Assembly: GCA_964568975.1 (NCBI GenBank)
Contig: CAZMSO010000007.1
Coordinates: 1-64,000, forward strand
Direction of reading: 5' to 3'
From: CAZADA01 sp964568975
GTDB lineage: Bacteria > Pseudomonadota > Alphaproteobacteria > Caulobacterales > Maricaulaceae
Length of the DNA: 64,000 nucleotides
Within the stretch, counting starts at the first letter, position 1; the number at the start of each line of letters is the position of its first letter. The notes under the pieces are model-generated. The model was not told the origin of the DNA, did no database searches, and saw only the letters and a list, made by a program, of their open reading frames with translations. Positions 49,870 through 59,280 of the stretch are shown one piece after another. Both the position numbers and the translations under genes were made by a program.

Positions 49870-51054
49870 ATGCCTTGGAATGATCAATCAAACGGCGGTC
49901 CTTGGGGCGGTCAAGGCGGGCGCGGCGGCCCGTGGGGCCAAGGTCAGCGCGGCGGTGGTCCGCGCGGTCCCGGTCAGCAGCCGCCGGACCTGGAGGATGT
50001 GATCCGTCAAGTGCAAAACCGCATGCGCGGGATGTTTGGCGGCGGCAAGGGCGGCGGCGGCGGGTTTGCGCCCGTGGCGCTTGTGATCGCTTTGGCGTTG
50101 ATCGCCTGGGTGATGTGGCCGGGTTCGGGCTGGTATGTCGTGCAGCCGAACCAAGTGGGCGTGGTGTTGCGCTTCGGGAAGTTCCACCGTGAAGATCCCA
50201 ACGGCTTGCATCTGAAGCTGCCTTATCCGATTGAGCGGGCGGAGACGCCGACCGCCCAAGAAAGCCGCTCGACCCCCATTGACGGCTCCAGCGCGGTGCG
50301 CCGCGGGCGCACGGGACCGTCGTCGCCGGACACGCTGATGCTCACGGGCGACGGCAACATCGTCGATTTGCAATTCACTGTGCAGTGGGAGATCGGCGAC
50401 CGCCCGGGCGACGTTGCGAATTACCTCTTTGAGATCGATGAGCCGGAGCAGGCGCTGATTTCGGTGTCGGAAAGCGCCATGCGCGAAGTCATCGGCCAAA
50501 CGCCGCTTCAGCCGATCTTGGCGAATGAAATTGGCGACATCCGTCGTCAAGTCCAGGCGTTGATCCAAGACACGCTTGATGAATACAAATCCGGCATTCA
50601 GATCCGCAACGTGATTATTGAACGCCCGACCTTGCCCAGTGCGGAAAACCAGGCTGATCGCGGCAATGTCGAGCGCGATCCGCTGGCGGCGTTCCGCGAC
50701 GTTGAAAACGCCGAGCAAGAACGCCAGCGCTCCATTGAGGACGCCCGCGCCTACGCCAACCGGGTCGTGCCGGTGGCCCGCGGGGAGGCCGAGCAGATTA
50801 TTCAGCGCGCGAACGCTTATCGCGACTCCGTGATTGCAGAGGCCGCCGGTCAAGCGGAGCGTTTCCGCCTCGTCTATGAGCAGTACCGCCTGGCGCCGGA
50901 AGTGACGCGCCAGCGGATGTTCCTGGAAACCTTGGAAAAAGTTCTCGGCCGCTCCGAAAAAGTGATCCTGGACGACCAAGGCGGGCAGGGCGTGGTGCCT
51001 TACCTGCCGCTTAATGAACTCAATCGCCGCCCCGCCGGCGGCTCGAACCGATAG
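49870..51054 (+). CDS. hflK: FtsH protease modulator HflK
   Basis: 394 residues. A Gly-rich N-terminus (NDQSNGGPWGG...) precedes one membrane helix (PVALVIALALIAWVMW) and the band-7/SPFH domain: YVVQPNQVGVVLRFGKFHRED, DGNIVDLQFTVQWEIGD, SVSESAMREVIGQTPLQPIL and a coiled-coil Ala/Glu-rich end. With HflC it surrounds FtsH in the inner membrane and limits its protease activity. Operon with hflC, 8 nt later. Confidence 0.96.
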   Translation: MPWNDQSNGGPWGGQGGRGGPWGQGQRGGGPRGPGQQPPDLEDVIRQVQNRMRGMFGGGKGGGGGFAPVALVIALALIAWVMWPGSGWYVVQPNQVGVVLRFGKFHREDPNGLHLKLPYPIERAETPTAQESRSTPIDGSSAVRRGRTGPSSPDTLMLTGDGNIVDLQFTVQWEIGDRPGDVANYLFEIDEPEQALISVSESAMREVIGQTPLQPILANEIGDIRRQVQALIQDTLDEYKSGIQIRNVIIERPTLPSAENQADRGNVERDPLAAFRDVENAEQERQRSIEDARAYANRVVPVARGEAEQIIQRANAYRDSVIAEAAGQAERFRLVYEQYRLAPEVTRQRMFLETLEKVLGRSEKVILDDQGGQGVVPYLPLNELNRRPAGGSNR

Positions 51055-51062
51055 GGGCGGCC

Positions 51063-51959
51063 ATGCGCGCGCTGTCGACGTTTGTCATCATTCTGTTGGG
51101 TCTCGCCGTCCTGGTGGCGCTCAACTCCGTCTTTATGGTCGATCAACGCCAGCAAGCGCTGGTGGTGCGGGTCGGCAACCCCATTCATGTCTATAATCCA
51201 ACCGGTGTCGATGATCCGGGATTGAAGTTCAAAGTCCCCCTCGTCGATCAGGTGGTGTTTCTGGACAAACGGAACCTCTTTCTCGACGTGCCGGAGGATG
51301 AAATCACCGCCGGCGACAGCCAGCGGCTGACCGTGGATTCCTTCGCGCGCTGGCGCATTTCCGATCCGCTACTCTTCTTCCAGCGCGTGCGCACCGAAGA
51401 CGCCGGCCGCCAGCGCATCAGCGACATTCTCGTCGGCTCCACCCGCGAAGTGCTGGGCACGGTGCCGTCTCAAGAAATCATTTCCGGCCAACGCGCCGCG
51501 CTGATGGACCGCATCCGCCAAAGGGTCGCTGAAGACGTGTCCGGCGCGCAGCTCGGCGTGGAGATCGTGGATGTGCGCATTAAGCGCGTGGAGTTGCCGG
51601 CGCAAAACCGCGAGCAAGTGTTTGCGCGCATGGTCTCTGAGCGCCAACAGCAAGCCACCGGCATTCGCGCGGAGGGCAATGAGGCGGCCGCGCGCATCCG
51701 CGCGGAAGCCGATCGCGAAGCGCGCGTGATCCAAGCCCAAGCCAATGAGCAAGATCAGCGGATTCGAGGCGCAGGCGACGCCCGGCGCAACGAGATTTAT
51801 GCAGAGGCTTATAATCTCGATCCGGAGTTCTTCGCCTTTTATCGCTCGATGGAGGCGTACGAAAACTCGATTGAGGACGGCACGACCGTCATTTTGTCGC
51901 CGAATAGCGATTTCTTCCGCTATTTCCGCGATCAAGACGGTCGCGGCGATCGCAATTGA
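51063..51959 (+). CDS. hflC: FtsH protease modulator HflC
   Basis: 298 residues. N-terminal membrane helix (FVIILLGLAVLVALNSVF), then SPFH domain with VDQRQQALVVRVGNPI and LTVDSFARWRISDPLLFFQ, and IVDVRIKRVELPAQNREQVFARMVSERQQQATGIRAEG. The C-terminal helix has EFFAFYRSMEAYENS. Partner of HflK; the degP-like gene follows after 110 bp, as often seen in alphaproteobacteria. Confidence 0.96.
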   Translation: MRALSTFVIILLGLAVLVALNSVFMVDQRQQALVVRVGNPIHVYNPTGVDDPGLKFKVPLVDQVVFLDKRNLFLDVPEDEITAGDSQRLTVDSFARWRISDPLLFFQRVRTEDAGRQRISDILVGSTREVLGTVPSQEIISGQRAALMDRIRQRVAEDVSGAQLGVEIVDVRIKRVELPAQNREQVFARMVSERQQQATGIRAEGNEAAARIRAEADREARVIQAQANEQDQRIRGAGDARRNEIYAEAYNLDPEFFAFYRSMEAYENSIEDGTTVILSPNSDFFRYFRDQDGRGDRN

Positions 51960-52069
51960 GGCGGCGGCCTGGGGGACGGCTCCGCGTGCGCGGGCGGGCT
52001 CGCCGTTCGCGCGCTTGATTTGAGCCGGCGCCGGGCGGATGCTCGCGGCTCACGTCACAGAGGCGGCTC

Positions 52070-53521
52070 ATGATGATCGACAGCGCCCACCTTCGACGCG
52101 CCGCTTGGGCGGCGGGACTGGCTTTGGCGAGCTTGGTCGGTTTGACCACGCCGGCGCTGGGGCAGCCGCGCGCCGCGCCCGAGGGGTTCGCCGATCTTGT
52201 TGAGCGAGTGGGCCCAGCGGTGGTGAACATCCGCGCGCGCCAATCCGTCAGCGGCGCGATCCCGCGCTTTGCGGAGGGCTCGCCCCTCGAAAAATTCAAT
52301 GAGTACTTCGAAGGGCCGCAAGGATCGGCGTCAGCGGCGGGCTCGGGCTTCATTATCGACGCCGACGGCGTGGTGATCACGAACAATCATGTCATCGCGC
52401 CCTTTGATGAAGCCGCTGACATTATCGAGGTCGTCTTGCCCGACGGGCGCGTGCTGCCCGGCGATGTCGCGGGGCGTGACGAAGAAACCGACCTCGCCGT
52501 CATTCGCGTGTCGCCGGAGGAGCCGCTGCCGGAGGTGCCGTTCGGCGATCCCGCGGCGGTGCGCGTGGGCGATTGGGTGATGGCGATCGGCAACCCGTTC
52601 GGGCTGGGCAATACGGTCACTGTGGGCGTGGTGTCGGCTCAAGATCGCGACATTAATCAAGGCGATTTCGACGCCTTCATCCAAACCGATGCGGCCATCA
52701 ATCAAGGCAATTCCGGCGGTCCGTTGTTTGATATGCAAGGGCGCGTAATCGGGGTGAACACCGCAATTTTCTCCCCCAGCGGCGGCTCTGTGGGCATCGG
52801 CTTCGCGATCCCGGCGGATCTGGTGCAAAACGTCACTGACCAGCTGTTGGACGCGGGCTCCGTCCGGCGCGGCTGGATCGGCGTGCGCATCCAGCCGGTG
52901 GACGCCGGCATTGCGCGGAAGTTTGGGCTCGGTCGGCCGCGCGGCGCGCTCGTCAGCGGCGTCACGCAGGACGGCCCCGCTGAGGCGGCGGGCCTTGCGG
53001 TGGGCGATCTGATCGTCGGCGTCGGCGGCGGGGCCGTGCGCGATGATCGCGCGTTTTCTCTCCTCATCGCCCAGACAGAGCCAGGCGCGGAGCTTGTGTT
53101 GGACGTGTTGCGGGAAGGCGCGCCGCGCAGCCTCACGCTGACGGTGGGCGAGCGCGAGCGGGATGATGACGGCGGCCCGCGCTTCGTCACGCCGGACGCG
53201 CCTCTGGAAAGCGGCGGCGCGGCCTTAGTGATCGGCGTGACCGTCGCCCCGATGACGCCCGACATTGTGCGCCAGTACCGCGTCGCGCCGGAGGCTGAGG
53301 GCGTTGTGATCACCTTTGTCGAGCCCGAGAGCGCGGCCTCGGCCGTGCTCTCGCCGGGCGATGTCATTGAGCAAGTGGGGTGGACGCCCGTCGCCACGCC
53401 GGAAGAGGCGGCCGCCGCTGCGCTTGACGAAGCCGAAAGCGGCGCGCCGGTGTTGGTGCGCGTCACCCATCGCAATGGCGAGGTGAGTTTTCACTCCATC
53501 CGGGCCATGAGCGCGCCCTAG
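52070..53521 (+). CDS. degP: Periplasmic Do-family serine protease (DegP/MucD)
   Basis: 483 residues. A signal peptide ending around ALGQ is followed by a trypsin-like domain with His107 (ITNNHVIA), Asp141 (EETDLAVI) and Ser215 (QGNSGGPLF). Two PDZ domains follow (RRGWIGVRIQPVDAG... and ALVIGVTVAPMTPDIV...). It degrades misfolded envelope proteins. It may work with FtsH-HflKC in envelope quality control; that is inferred from position. Confidence 0.95.
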   Translation: MMIDSAHLRRAAWAAGLALASLVGLTTPALGQPRAAPEGFADLVERVGPAVVNIRARQSVSGAIPRFAEGSPLEKFNEYFEGPQGSASAAGSGFIIDADGVVITNNHVIAPFDEAADIIEVVLPDGRVLPGDVAGRDEETDLAVIRVSPEEPLPEVPFGDPAAVRVGDWVMAIGNPFGLGNTVTVGVVSAQDRDINQGDFDAFIQTDAAINQGNSGGPLFDMQGRVIGVNTAIFSPSGGSVGIGFAIPADLVQNVTDQLLDAGSVRRGWIGVRIQPVDAGIARKFGLGRPRGALVSGVTQDGPAEAAGLAVGDLIVGVGGGAVRDDRAFSLLIAQTEPGAELVLDVLREGAPRSLTLTVGERERDDDGGPRFVTPDAPLESGGAALVIGVTVAPMTPDIVRQYRVAPEAEGVVITFVEPESAASAVLSPGDVIEQVGWTPVATPEEAAAAALDEAESGAPVLVRVTHRNGEVSFHSIRAMSAP

Positions 53522-53631
53522 GCGCGATCCGGCCGTCGTCGCCGTCTGATCCCAGCTTCCACGGGCCGCATCCTTGACGGCGCCCAGCGGGGTCATTGTA
53601 ACACCAAGCGGCGGCGACGGCTCTCGGCGCG

Positions 53632-53718
53632 GCGGGCGTGGCGGAAGTGGTAGACGCAAGGGACTTAAAATCCCTCGGGCTTTAGCCCGTGCCGGTTCAA
53701 GTCCGGCCGCCCGCACCA
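53632..53718 (+). tRNA. tRNA-Leu (anticodon TAA)
   Basis: 87 nt class II tRNA. The acceptor GCGGGCG pairs with CGCCCGC. The anticodon stem is AGGGA/TCCCT with loop CTTAAAA, giving TAA. A variable arm CGGGCTTTAGCCCG-like hairpin follows, then GGTTCAAGTCC and ACCA. Confidence 0.95.
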
Positions 53719-53918
53719 ATCCTTCCTGGCGCGAGAGTGAGGGCTGTCGCGCGCCGCCGTGATGCGCTAGACCCGCGAGCCGGCGACGCCGGCTGCGGCC
53801 TCCAGCGCGGAGGCGCTGGCGGGGCGGCCTGAGCCGTCCGCCGACGGCGCGGTTCAGCGCCATGGCGTCCCGCGGGGCGGTCGAACGGATCCAACACGAA
53901 CACGATGCGGGGCTTGAT

Positions 53919-55337
53919 ATGGATGATCGTGAGCACGACACGGCCCCCGAGCTTGCCGCGGATGCGGGCGAGGCGGAACGCGGCCCCGCCCCGATGGCCC
54001 CGGCGCCGGAAGACGTCGCGGCGTTAGCGGACGCCGTCGCAGCGCGCGACGGCCCGGCGCTTGTCGCCCAGCTCACTGCAGCCCACCCCGCCGACGCTGC
54101 TGATCTCGTTGAGCAGCTGGCGACCGAGCAGATCACGGAAGCGGCGCTGCATGCGCCGGGCGCGTTCACAGGGCCCATCCTGGTGGAGCTCGCCCCGGAC
54201 GCGCTGACGGCGGCCGTCGCGCCCCTGGAGGCGGACGCCTTGGCGGCGGCGGTGCGTGACCTCGACACAGACGACATCACATATTTGGTGAGCAATCTGG
54301 ATGCTATGCAACGCGCGGCCGTGCTCGCCGCCATCCCCGAGCGCGAACGGCGCGCGGTGGAGGAGGCCCTCGCCTTCGATGAGGAGACGGCTGGACGCCT
54401 CACCCAGCGCGAAGTCGTGGCGCTGCCGGAGTTTTGGACCGCCGGCCAAGCGATTGATCACATGCGCCAGGCGGGCGCGTCCGACCTGCCGGAGGCGTTT
54501 TTCGAAGTCTATGTCGTGGATCCGTCGTTTCGGCCGGTGGGGGCGATCCCGCTGTCGGATTTTCTGCGCCACCCGCGCAGCGCGCGGTTAACCGACATCA
54601 TGCGCGCGCCCCAGATCCTGGTGACGCCGGAAACAGACCAAGAAGACGCCGCGTATCTCATCAACAAATATCACCTCGCCCAAGCGCCGGTGGTCGATGG
54701 CTCGGGCCGGCTGAAAGGCATGATCACCCTCGATGACGTGGTCGAAGTCATTCAGGAGGAAAGCGAGGAGGATTTGCTGGCCTTGGCGGGAGTCAATGAG
54801 GGCGGCGTCGGTTCCTCCGCGCTGGGGCAAGTGCGCGCGCGCGCGCCATGGCTGGCGGTCAATCTGGTGACGGCGTTGGCGGCGTCGCTGGTGATTTCGC
54901 TTTTTGAGGAGACGCTGGAGCAGGTGGTCGCTCTCGCGATTTTGATGCCGATCGTGGCCGCGCTCGGCGGCAATGTCGGGGGCCAAGCGTTGGCGGTGGC
55001 GGTGCGCGCCTTGGCGTCGCGGGAGCTGGGAGACGGCAACGCGCGGCGGATGGTCGCGCGCGAGGCGCTGGCGGCGCTCATCAACGGGGTTGGGTTTGCA
55101 ACCGTGCTGGCGGTGGTGGCGGGGATCTGGTTCTCCAGTCTTGAAATCGCATACGTGATCGGCTTGGCTCTGCTTGCGAATTTTGTGTGTGGCGGCCTCG
55201 CCGGAATTCTCGTCCCGCTCGGTTTGAGACGCATTGGGGCGGACCCAGCGGTGGCCTCGTCAGTGTTTGTGAGCACCCTCACGGATGTGGTGGGGTTCTG
55301 CATTTTCTTGGGCTTGGCCACAGCGGTCTTGGTGTAG
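53919..55337 (+). CDS. mgtE: Magnesium transporter MgtE
   Basis: 472 residues from ATG 53919; an upstream in-frame ATG at 53862 adds 19 residues but has no ribosome binding site. The N-domain is alpha-helical, two CBS domains follow (RLTDIMRAPQILVTPETDQEDAAYLINKYHLAQAPVVDG), and the C-terminal channel includes PWLAVNLVTALAASLVISLFEETLEQVVALAILMPIVAALGGNVGGQALAVAVRAL. Five membrane helices are visible. It is a Mg2+-gated channel. Confidence 0.95.
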   Translation: MDDREHDTAPELAADAGEAERGPAPMAPAPEDVAALADAVAARDGPALVAQLTAAHPADAADLVEQLATEQITEAALHAPGAFTGPILVELAPDALTAAVAPLEADALAAAVRDLDTDDITYLVSNLDAMQRAAVLAAIPERERRAVEEALAFDEETAGRLTQREVVALPEFWTAGQAIDHMRQAGASDLPEAFFEVYVVDPSFRPVGAIPLSDFLRHPRSARLTDIMRAPQILVTPETDQEDAAYLINKYHLAQAPVVDGSGRLKGMITLDDVVEVIQEESEEDLLALAGVNEGGVGSSALGQVRARAPWLAVNLVTALAASLVISLFEETLEQVVALAILMPIVAALGGNVGGQALAVAVRALASRELGDGNARRMVAREALAALINGVGFATVLAVVAGIWFSSLEIAYVIGLALLANFVCGGLAGILVPLGLRRIGADPAVASSVFVSTLTDVVGFCIFLGLATAVLV

Positions 55338-55348
55338 GACGTCACGCG

Positions 55349-56329
55349 ATGATGGATTGGCCGCGAGTTTGGACCCGCTGGCGCTGGGTGAGGGCGTCGA
55401 CGGGGCGCGTCGGCGTCGCTCTGGGCGCGGGAGCGCTTGCGGCGTTGTGCGGCGCAGCGGGCGTGGCGTCAGCGGATTGGAACACGGAGGCGACGTTCCA
55501 GGACCCTCGCCCGGGCTTGGCGGCGGCGGTGTTCGGCGGACGGGTTTACGCCGCAGGTGGGGCGGGGCTGTTGGAGCCCTCGGCGTCTGTGGACTCGTTT
55601 GATCCCAAGACCGGCGATTGGCGCGCGCTGACACCGCTGCCGGAAGGGCGCGCGCGCTTTGCGATGGCGGCGGCCGGCGACCGGCTCTACGCCGCCGGCG
55701 GCGTCACCCAGACGTCTGCGGCGACCTCGGCGTTCCTCGCTTATGATCCGGCTCTTGATGAATGGACGCCGATGCCGGACATGCCCGACGCCCGCGCCGG
55801 CCACGCAATGGTGGCCGTCGACAACACGCTTTATGTCGTCGGCGCGGCGCCGGCGGTGACCATTTATGCGCCGGAGACGAACGCCTGGACCACCCGCGCG
55901 GCGCCGGCGGCGACGGCCCGGCGCGGCGCAGCGGCGGCTGCTTTGGATGGACGCATTTACGTCCTGGGCGGGCGTGGCGCGGATGGCGCGGTGTCGCCGC
56001 GGGTCGATGTCTATGACCCGGCGGCGGACGCCTGGACGCGCGGACCGGACTTGCCTGGTCCGCGGGCGGGTCTGGGCGCGGCGGTGTTGGGCGGCGCCCT
56101 GCACGTGTTTGGCGGGGCGGATTTGGATGGGCGCGGCGTGTCGGCCGCCCATTTTGTGCTCGCCGCGGACGGCCAGTCGTGGCGCGACGCGGACGCGTTG
56201 CTGTCGCCGCGGACGGATTTCGGCGTCGCGGCGGTCGATGGCGCGATTGTCGTGCTTGGCGGCGGCGCCGGCGGCGGGTTTCTCGGCCCGTTCACAGCCG
56301 TCGACGCCGTGGATGTGTTCCGGCGCTAA
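55349..56329 (+). CDS. Exported kelch-repeat protein
   Basis: 326 residues from ATG 55349 (second ATG three bases later). A basic N-terminus and hydrophobic stretch (VGVALGAGALAALCGAAGVASA) form a signal peptide. Five to six kelch repeats follow, each with a GG pair and spaced Tyr/Trp: VYAAGGAGLLEPSASVDSFDPKTGDWR, LYAAGGVTQ, IYVLGGRG, LHVFGGAD and IVVLGGGAG. A beta-propeller is expected. It lies 11 nt after mgtE. Role unknown; kelch propellers usually bind proteins or sugars. Confidence 0.82.
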   Translation: MMDWPRVWTRWRWVRASTGRVGVALGAGALAALCGAAGVASADWNTEATFQDPRPGLAAAVFGGRVYAAGGAGLLEPSASVDSFDPKTGDWRALTPLPEGRARFAMAAAGDRLYAAGGVTQTSAATSAFLAYDPALDEWTPMPDMPDARAGHAMVAVDNTLYVVGAAPAVTIYAPETNAWTTRAAPAATARRGAAAAALDGRIYVLGGRGADGAVSPRVDVYDPAADAWTRGPDLPGPRAGLGAAVLGGALHVFGGADLDGRGVSAAHFVLAADGQSWRDADALLSPRTDFGVAAVDGAIVVLGGGAGGGFLGPFTAVDAVDVFRR

Positions 56330-56512
56330 GCGCCCGGCGGCGCAGGGTTCTGGCCGCCTCGGGCCGCGCCCCAGCGTGGGTGGGCTCGTCTGGGGGCCCC
56401 CGGCGTGGGCGGGCGTTGGGTCCGTCGGCTCGGGTGCGCTGCGGCGCTGCGCGGCGCGATTGACCCCATCGCGGTCTCTTCGTTTCCGTTGGGGGGAGGA
56501 GGACGAGGGCTC

Positions 56513-57712
56513 GTGTCCGCATCGCCTGATCATGACGCGATCGCGCCGCGCCGGCGCGTCTCGCCGGCCGGATTGGCGTTGATCCGGGCGTTTGAGGGCG
56601 TGTGTGTGGAGCCGCAGCGCTTAGACGAGGACCATTGGGTCGTGGGCGTGAGCCATGTCGTGGCTGGCCCGCGTCCTGATCCCGTCGACGCCGCGACGGC
56701 CGAGCGCTTATTGCGGGACGACCTTGCGCCAGTCGAGGCCGCGATCGATGAAACTGTGTTTGCGCCTCTGACTCAAAGCCAGTTCGACGCCCTGGCGTGC
56801 TTGGCCTTCAACATTGGGGTGGAGGCGTTTCGGCGATCGACGGTGGTGGCGTGTCTCAATGAAGGGCGTCCGCTGGAGGCCGCGGATGGATTTGACGTCT
56901 GGCGCTGGGGCGAGATTGACGGTCGCGTCGGCGTGTTGGACGCATTTGTGCGGCGGCGCGCGGCGGAGAAGGCGCTTTTTTTGACGCCGGAAGCGCCGGT
57001 GGCCGCCGCCTCCACGGCGCGACGGCGTCCGATGGAAGGCGGCGCGGCGGCGCGTCCGCAGCCAAGCGCTGTCCATTTCGCGAACGCGCCCGCGACCGCT
57101 GGCGGGGATGTGTGCGCGACATCCGCCCACCGCGAGGCGTATCCGGACGCGCGGCATGGGGAATACGCCGCCTCCGCGGCGGCGCCGGCCCTGACTTCCG
57201 CACCTGCTCCCGCACCTGCTCCCGCCTCCGCTGTGATCCCGTCGCCCGGCGTCGGTTCGCCAGGTCCTGACGACGCCGGGAATGTCGCTGCAGCGCTGCG
57301 CTTTGATCGCGCGGTTGCGCCGGACCCGTTCGCGCGCCCGGAGGATCTGTGGGCGAGGACGCCGCAGAGCCGGGGCCGCGGCGTCGGCGAACGGCCGCGC
57401 GCCTGGACCGCTGCGGCGACGGGCGCCCCCGGCGCTGTGGACGCCGATGGGGCGGAAGCCGCCCTGCGCGCGCGCTTGCAGGCGGGCCGCGAGCGGGAGA
57501 CGACACGCTGGACGTGGGCGCTTGCCGGGATTGGCGGCGTGTTGATGCTCGGCGGCGTTTACGAAACCGCCAGCGCGGGCGGGGAGGCGGGCGCCTGGCC
57601 GGCCATCGCGGCCGCTGGCGCCTTAGTGGCCGTGGCGAGCGTTTACTTCGCATGGCGTCCCCAAGCACTGTGGACGCCGACGGCGCCGCCGGGATCTGAC
57701 GCGCCGCCATGA
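56513..57712 (+). CDS. spmX: SpmX-like muramidase-domain polarity protein
   Basis: 399 residues from GTG 56513 (GAGGAGGACGAGGG upstream). The N-terminal lysozyme-like domain reads VSPAGLALIRAFEG, QSQFDALACLAFNIGVEAFRRSTVV and FVRRRAAEKALFLTPEAP, matching the SpmX muramidase domain. An Ala/Pro-rich linker of about 170 residues follows, then two C-terminal helices (WALAGIGGVLMLGGVYETA and PAIAAAGALVAVASVYFAW). This domain order is that of Caulobacter SpmX, which localises DivJ to the stalk pole. The catalytic Glu28 is kept, but the usual GHGHT loop reads VVGVSHVV, so enzymatic activity is doubtful. Confidence 0.85.
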   Translation: MSASPDHDAIAPRRRVSPAGLALIRAFEGVCVEPQRLDEDHWVVGVSHVVAGPRPDPVDAATAERLLRDDLAPVEAAIDETVFAPLTQSQFDALACLAFNIGVEAFRRSTVVACLNEGRPLEAADGFDVWRWGEIDGRVGVLDAFVRRRAAEKALFLTPEAPVAAASTARRRPMEGGAAARPQPSAVHFANAPATAGGDVCATSAHREAYPDARHGEYAASAAAPALTSAPAPAPAPASAVIPSPGVGSPGPDDAGNVAAALRFDRAVAPDPFARPEDLWARTPQSRGRGVGERPRAWTAAATGAPGAVDADGAEAALRARLQAGRERETTRWTWALAGIGGVLMLGGVYETASAGGEAGAWPAIAAAGALVAVASVYFAWRPQALWTPTAPPGSDAPP

Positions 57713-57824
57713 GGACGCCGCCTCACTTGGAACCACGGGGCGGAGGCTGCGCCCAGCCGGCGCGCCACGCCGCGGCGCATGCGCTAGGACAAGGCCGCGG
57801 GCGCGCACGCCGGCCGGAGGCCAC

Positions 57825-58734
57825 ATGACTCAATGGACCGCCAATCTCGCGACGGGAATTGTCTTGGCCGTCGGGTTCGCGTGGTTAGTCAGCCCGCCGG
57901 TCGATGGCGCGCGCGAGACGCCGCCCCCAGCCCNNNNNNNNNNNNNNNNNNNNNNNNNNNNNNNNNNNNNNNNNNNNNNNNNNNNNNNNNNNNNNNNNNN
58001 NNNNNNNNNNNNNNNNNNNNNNNNNNNNNNNNNCAGCCCGTGACGCAGCCCGTGACGCGGCCGGTGACGCGGCGCCGGCGGCGCGCGGCGACCGCGCTGT
58101 GTCCGCCTCCGACGGCGCGCCCGACGCCGACTCCGGCGCGATCCGCGCGCAATCCGCGACAGAACCGCCCGCGTCCTTAACAGCCCCAAGCGCCGGCGAC
58201 GCCCCGGCCGGCGAAGCTCGCGATGCTGCGCCGCCCGGCGGCGAGGGGGACGCTCTGTGCGCCGGCGCGCCGCTGCGGCGCGTCCCGCCGCCTTATGCCG
58301 GAGTGGCGCCGCCGCCAGAGGCGCTCGCGATCACCCGCGCGCGCTTCGCCGTGGAGGGGCGCGCGCCCTTGGCGGCGTTTCGCGATGTGGACGGCGCGTG
58401 GCGCGTGGGCTATGGCCGGCGCGTCGAGGACGCCAGCGTGCGGATCACTGAGGCCGAGGCGGAAGCGTTCTTAGCGGAGGATTTGCGCCAAGCGGCTGCG
58501 TTGGTCGGTGCGTTGGGGGCCGTCGCCCTCCACCAAAACGAGGTCGCTGCGCTGGCGACCTTGGCTCATGAGATCGGCGAGGATGCGTTTCGCGGCTCGA
58601 TCGTGATGGCGAAGGTGAATGCTGATGACCGCGACGGAGCGCTTGCGGCTTGGGCGGCGCGTGAAGACGGCGGGCCCGCATTCGCCGCGGTGCGCCGCCG
58701 TCAGCGGGCGCTGTTTGCATGCGACCGCGGGTGA
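57825..58734 (+). CDS. Membrane-anchored lysozyme-like (GH24) protein, interrupted by a scaffold gap
   Basis: The start at 57825 gives MTQWTANLATGIVLAVGFAWLVSPP, one N-terminal anchor. A Pro/Ala/Asp-rich linker spans the 100-N gap at 57934-58033. The C-terminal domain resembles GH24: ITRARFAVEGRAPLAAFRDVDGAWRVGYGRRVEDASVRITEAEAEAFLAEDL and LHQNEVAALATLAHEIGEDAFRGSIVMAKVNADD. The Glu of VEG is kept; the GYGHT loop is GYGRR. If the flanks overlap by their shared CAGCCC, the frame is restored (268 codons). Placed 112 bp after spmX; possibly a periplasmic partner. Confidence 0.72.
57934..58033. other. Scaffold gap (100 N) in the GH24-like gene
   Basis: The left flank ends CAGCCC and the right flank begins CAGCCC followed by 12-bp CAGCCCGTGACG repeats, so a collapsed tandem array is likely. 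Confidence 0.95.
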
Positions 58735-58764
58735 CCGTCTCTCGCTCAGACAGGAGAACACGCG

Positions 58765-59112
58765 ATGACCGTTACGATTTGGCACAACACGTCCTGCGGG
58801 TCCTCAAAGAACGCCCTGGCGTATCTTAAAGAAAAGGGCGTGGATCCAGTCGTCTACAATTACGTGAAAGAAAAACCGGATCGCGCCACGATCGAAGCCG
58901 TGCTGACGCAGCTGGACATGAAGCCGTCCGATCTCCTGCGTCCGAAGGAAGCGGCGGCGGAAAGCCTCGGCCTTTACGCCGACGCCGTGGAGGAGGATGC
59001 GGTGCTGGACGCCATGGCCGAGAACGCGTGGCTGATCCAGCGTCCTATCGTCATCACGCAGAAGGGCGCTGTGATCGCGCGCCCGAAAACGAAGATCGAC
59101 GCCGTTCTCTAA
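58765..59112 (+). CDS. arsC: ArsC/Spx-family glutaredoxin-dependent reductase (arsenate reductase-like)
   Basis: 115 residues, AGGAG upstream. Cys11 in NTSCGSSKNAL is the active-site Cys of ArsC-type proteins. DLLRPKEAAAESLGL and WLIQRPIVITQKGAVIARP match the arsenate-binding Arg regions (RPKE, QRP). It would reduce arsenate with glutathione and glutaredoxin, or act as a YffB-type reductase; no other ars genes are near. Confidence 0.85.
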   Translation: MTVTIWHNTSCGSSKNALAYLKEKGVDPVVYNYVKEKPDRATIEAVLTQLDMKPSDLLRPKEAAAESLGLYADAVEEDAVLDAMAENAWLIQRPIVITQKGAVIARPKTKIDAVL

Positions 59113-59150
59113 CGCGTCGCCGCGTATGGCGGCCCGCCGACGCCGACGCC

Positions 59151-59250
59151 NNNNNNNNNNNNNNNNNNNNNNNNNNNNNNNNNNNNNNNNNNNNNNNNNN
59201 NNNNNNNNNNNNNNNNNNNNNNNNNNNNNNNNNNNNNNNNNNNNNNNNNN
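59151..59250. other. Scaffold gap (100 N), intergenic
   Basis: Flanked left by GCCGACGCCGACGCC and right by ACGCCAACGC, short GACGCC-type repeats. It separates the ArsC-like gene from the enoyl-CoA hydratase. Confidence 0.95.
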
Positions 59251-59280
59251 ACGCCAACGCATAAGGAAAGCGCCTGAGCC

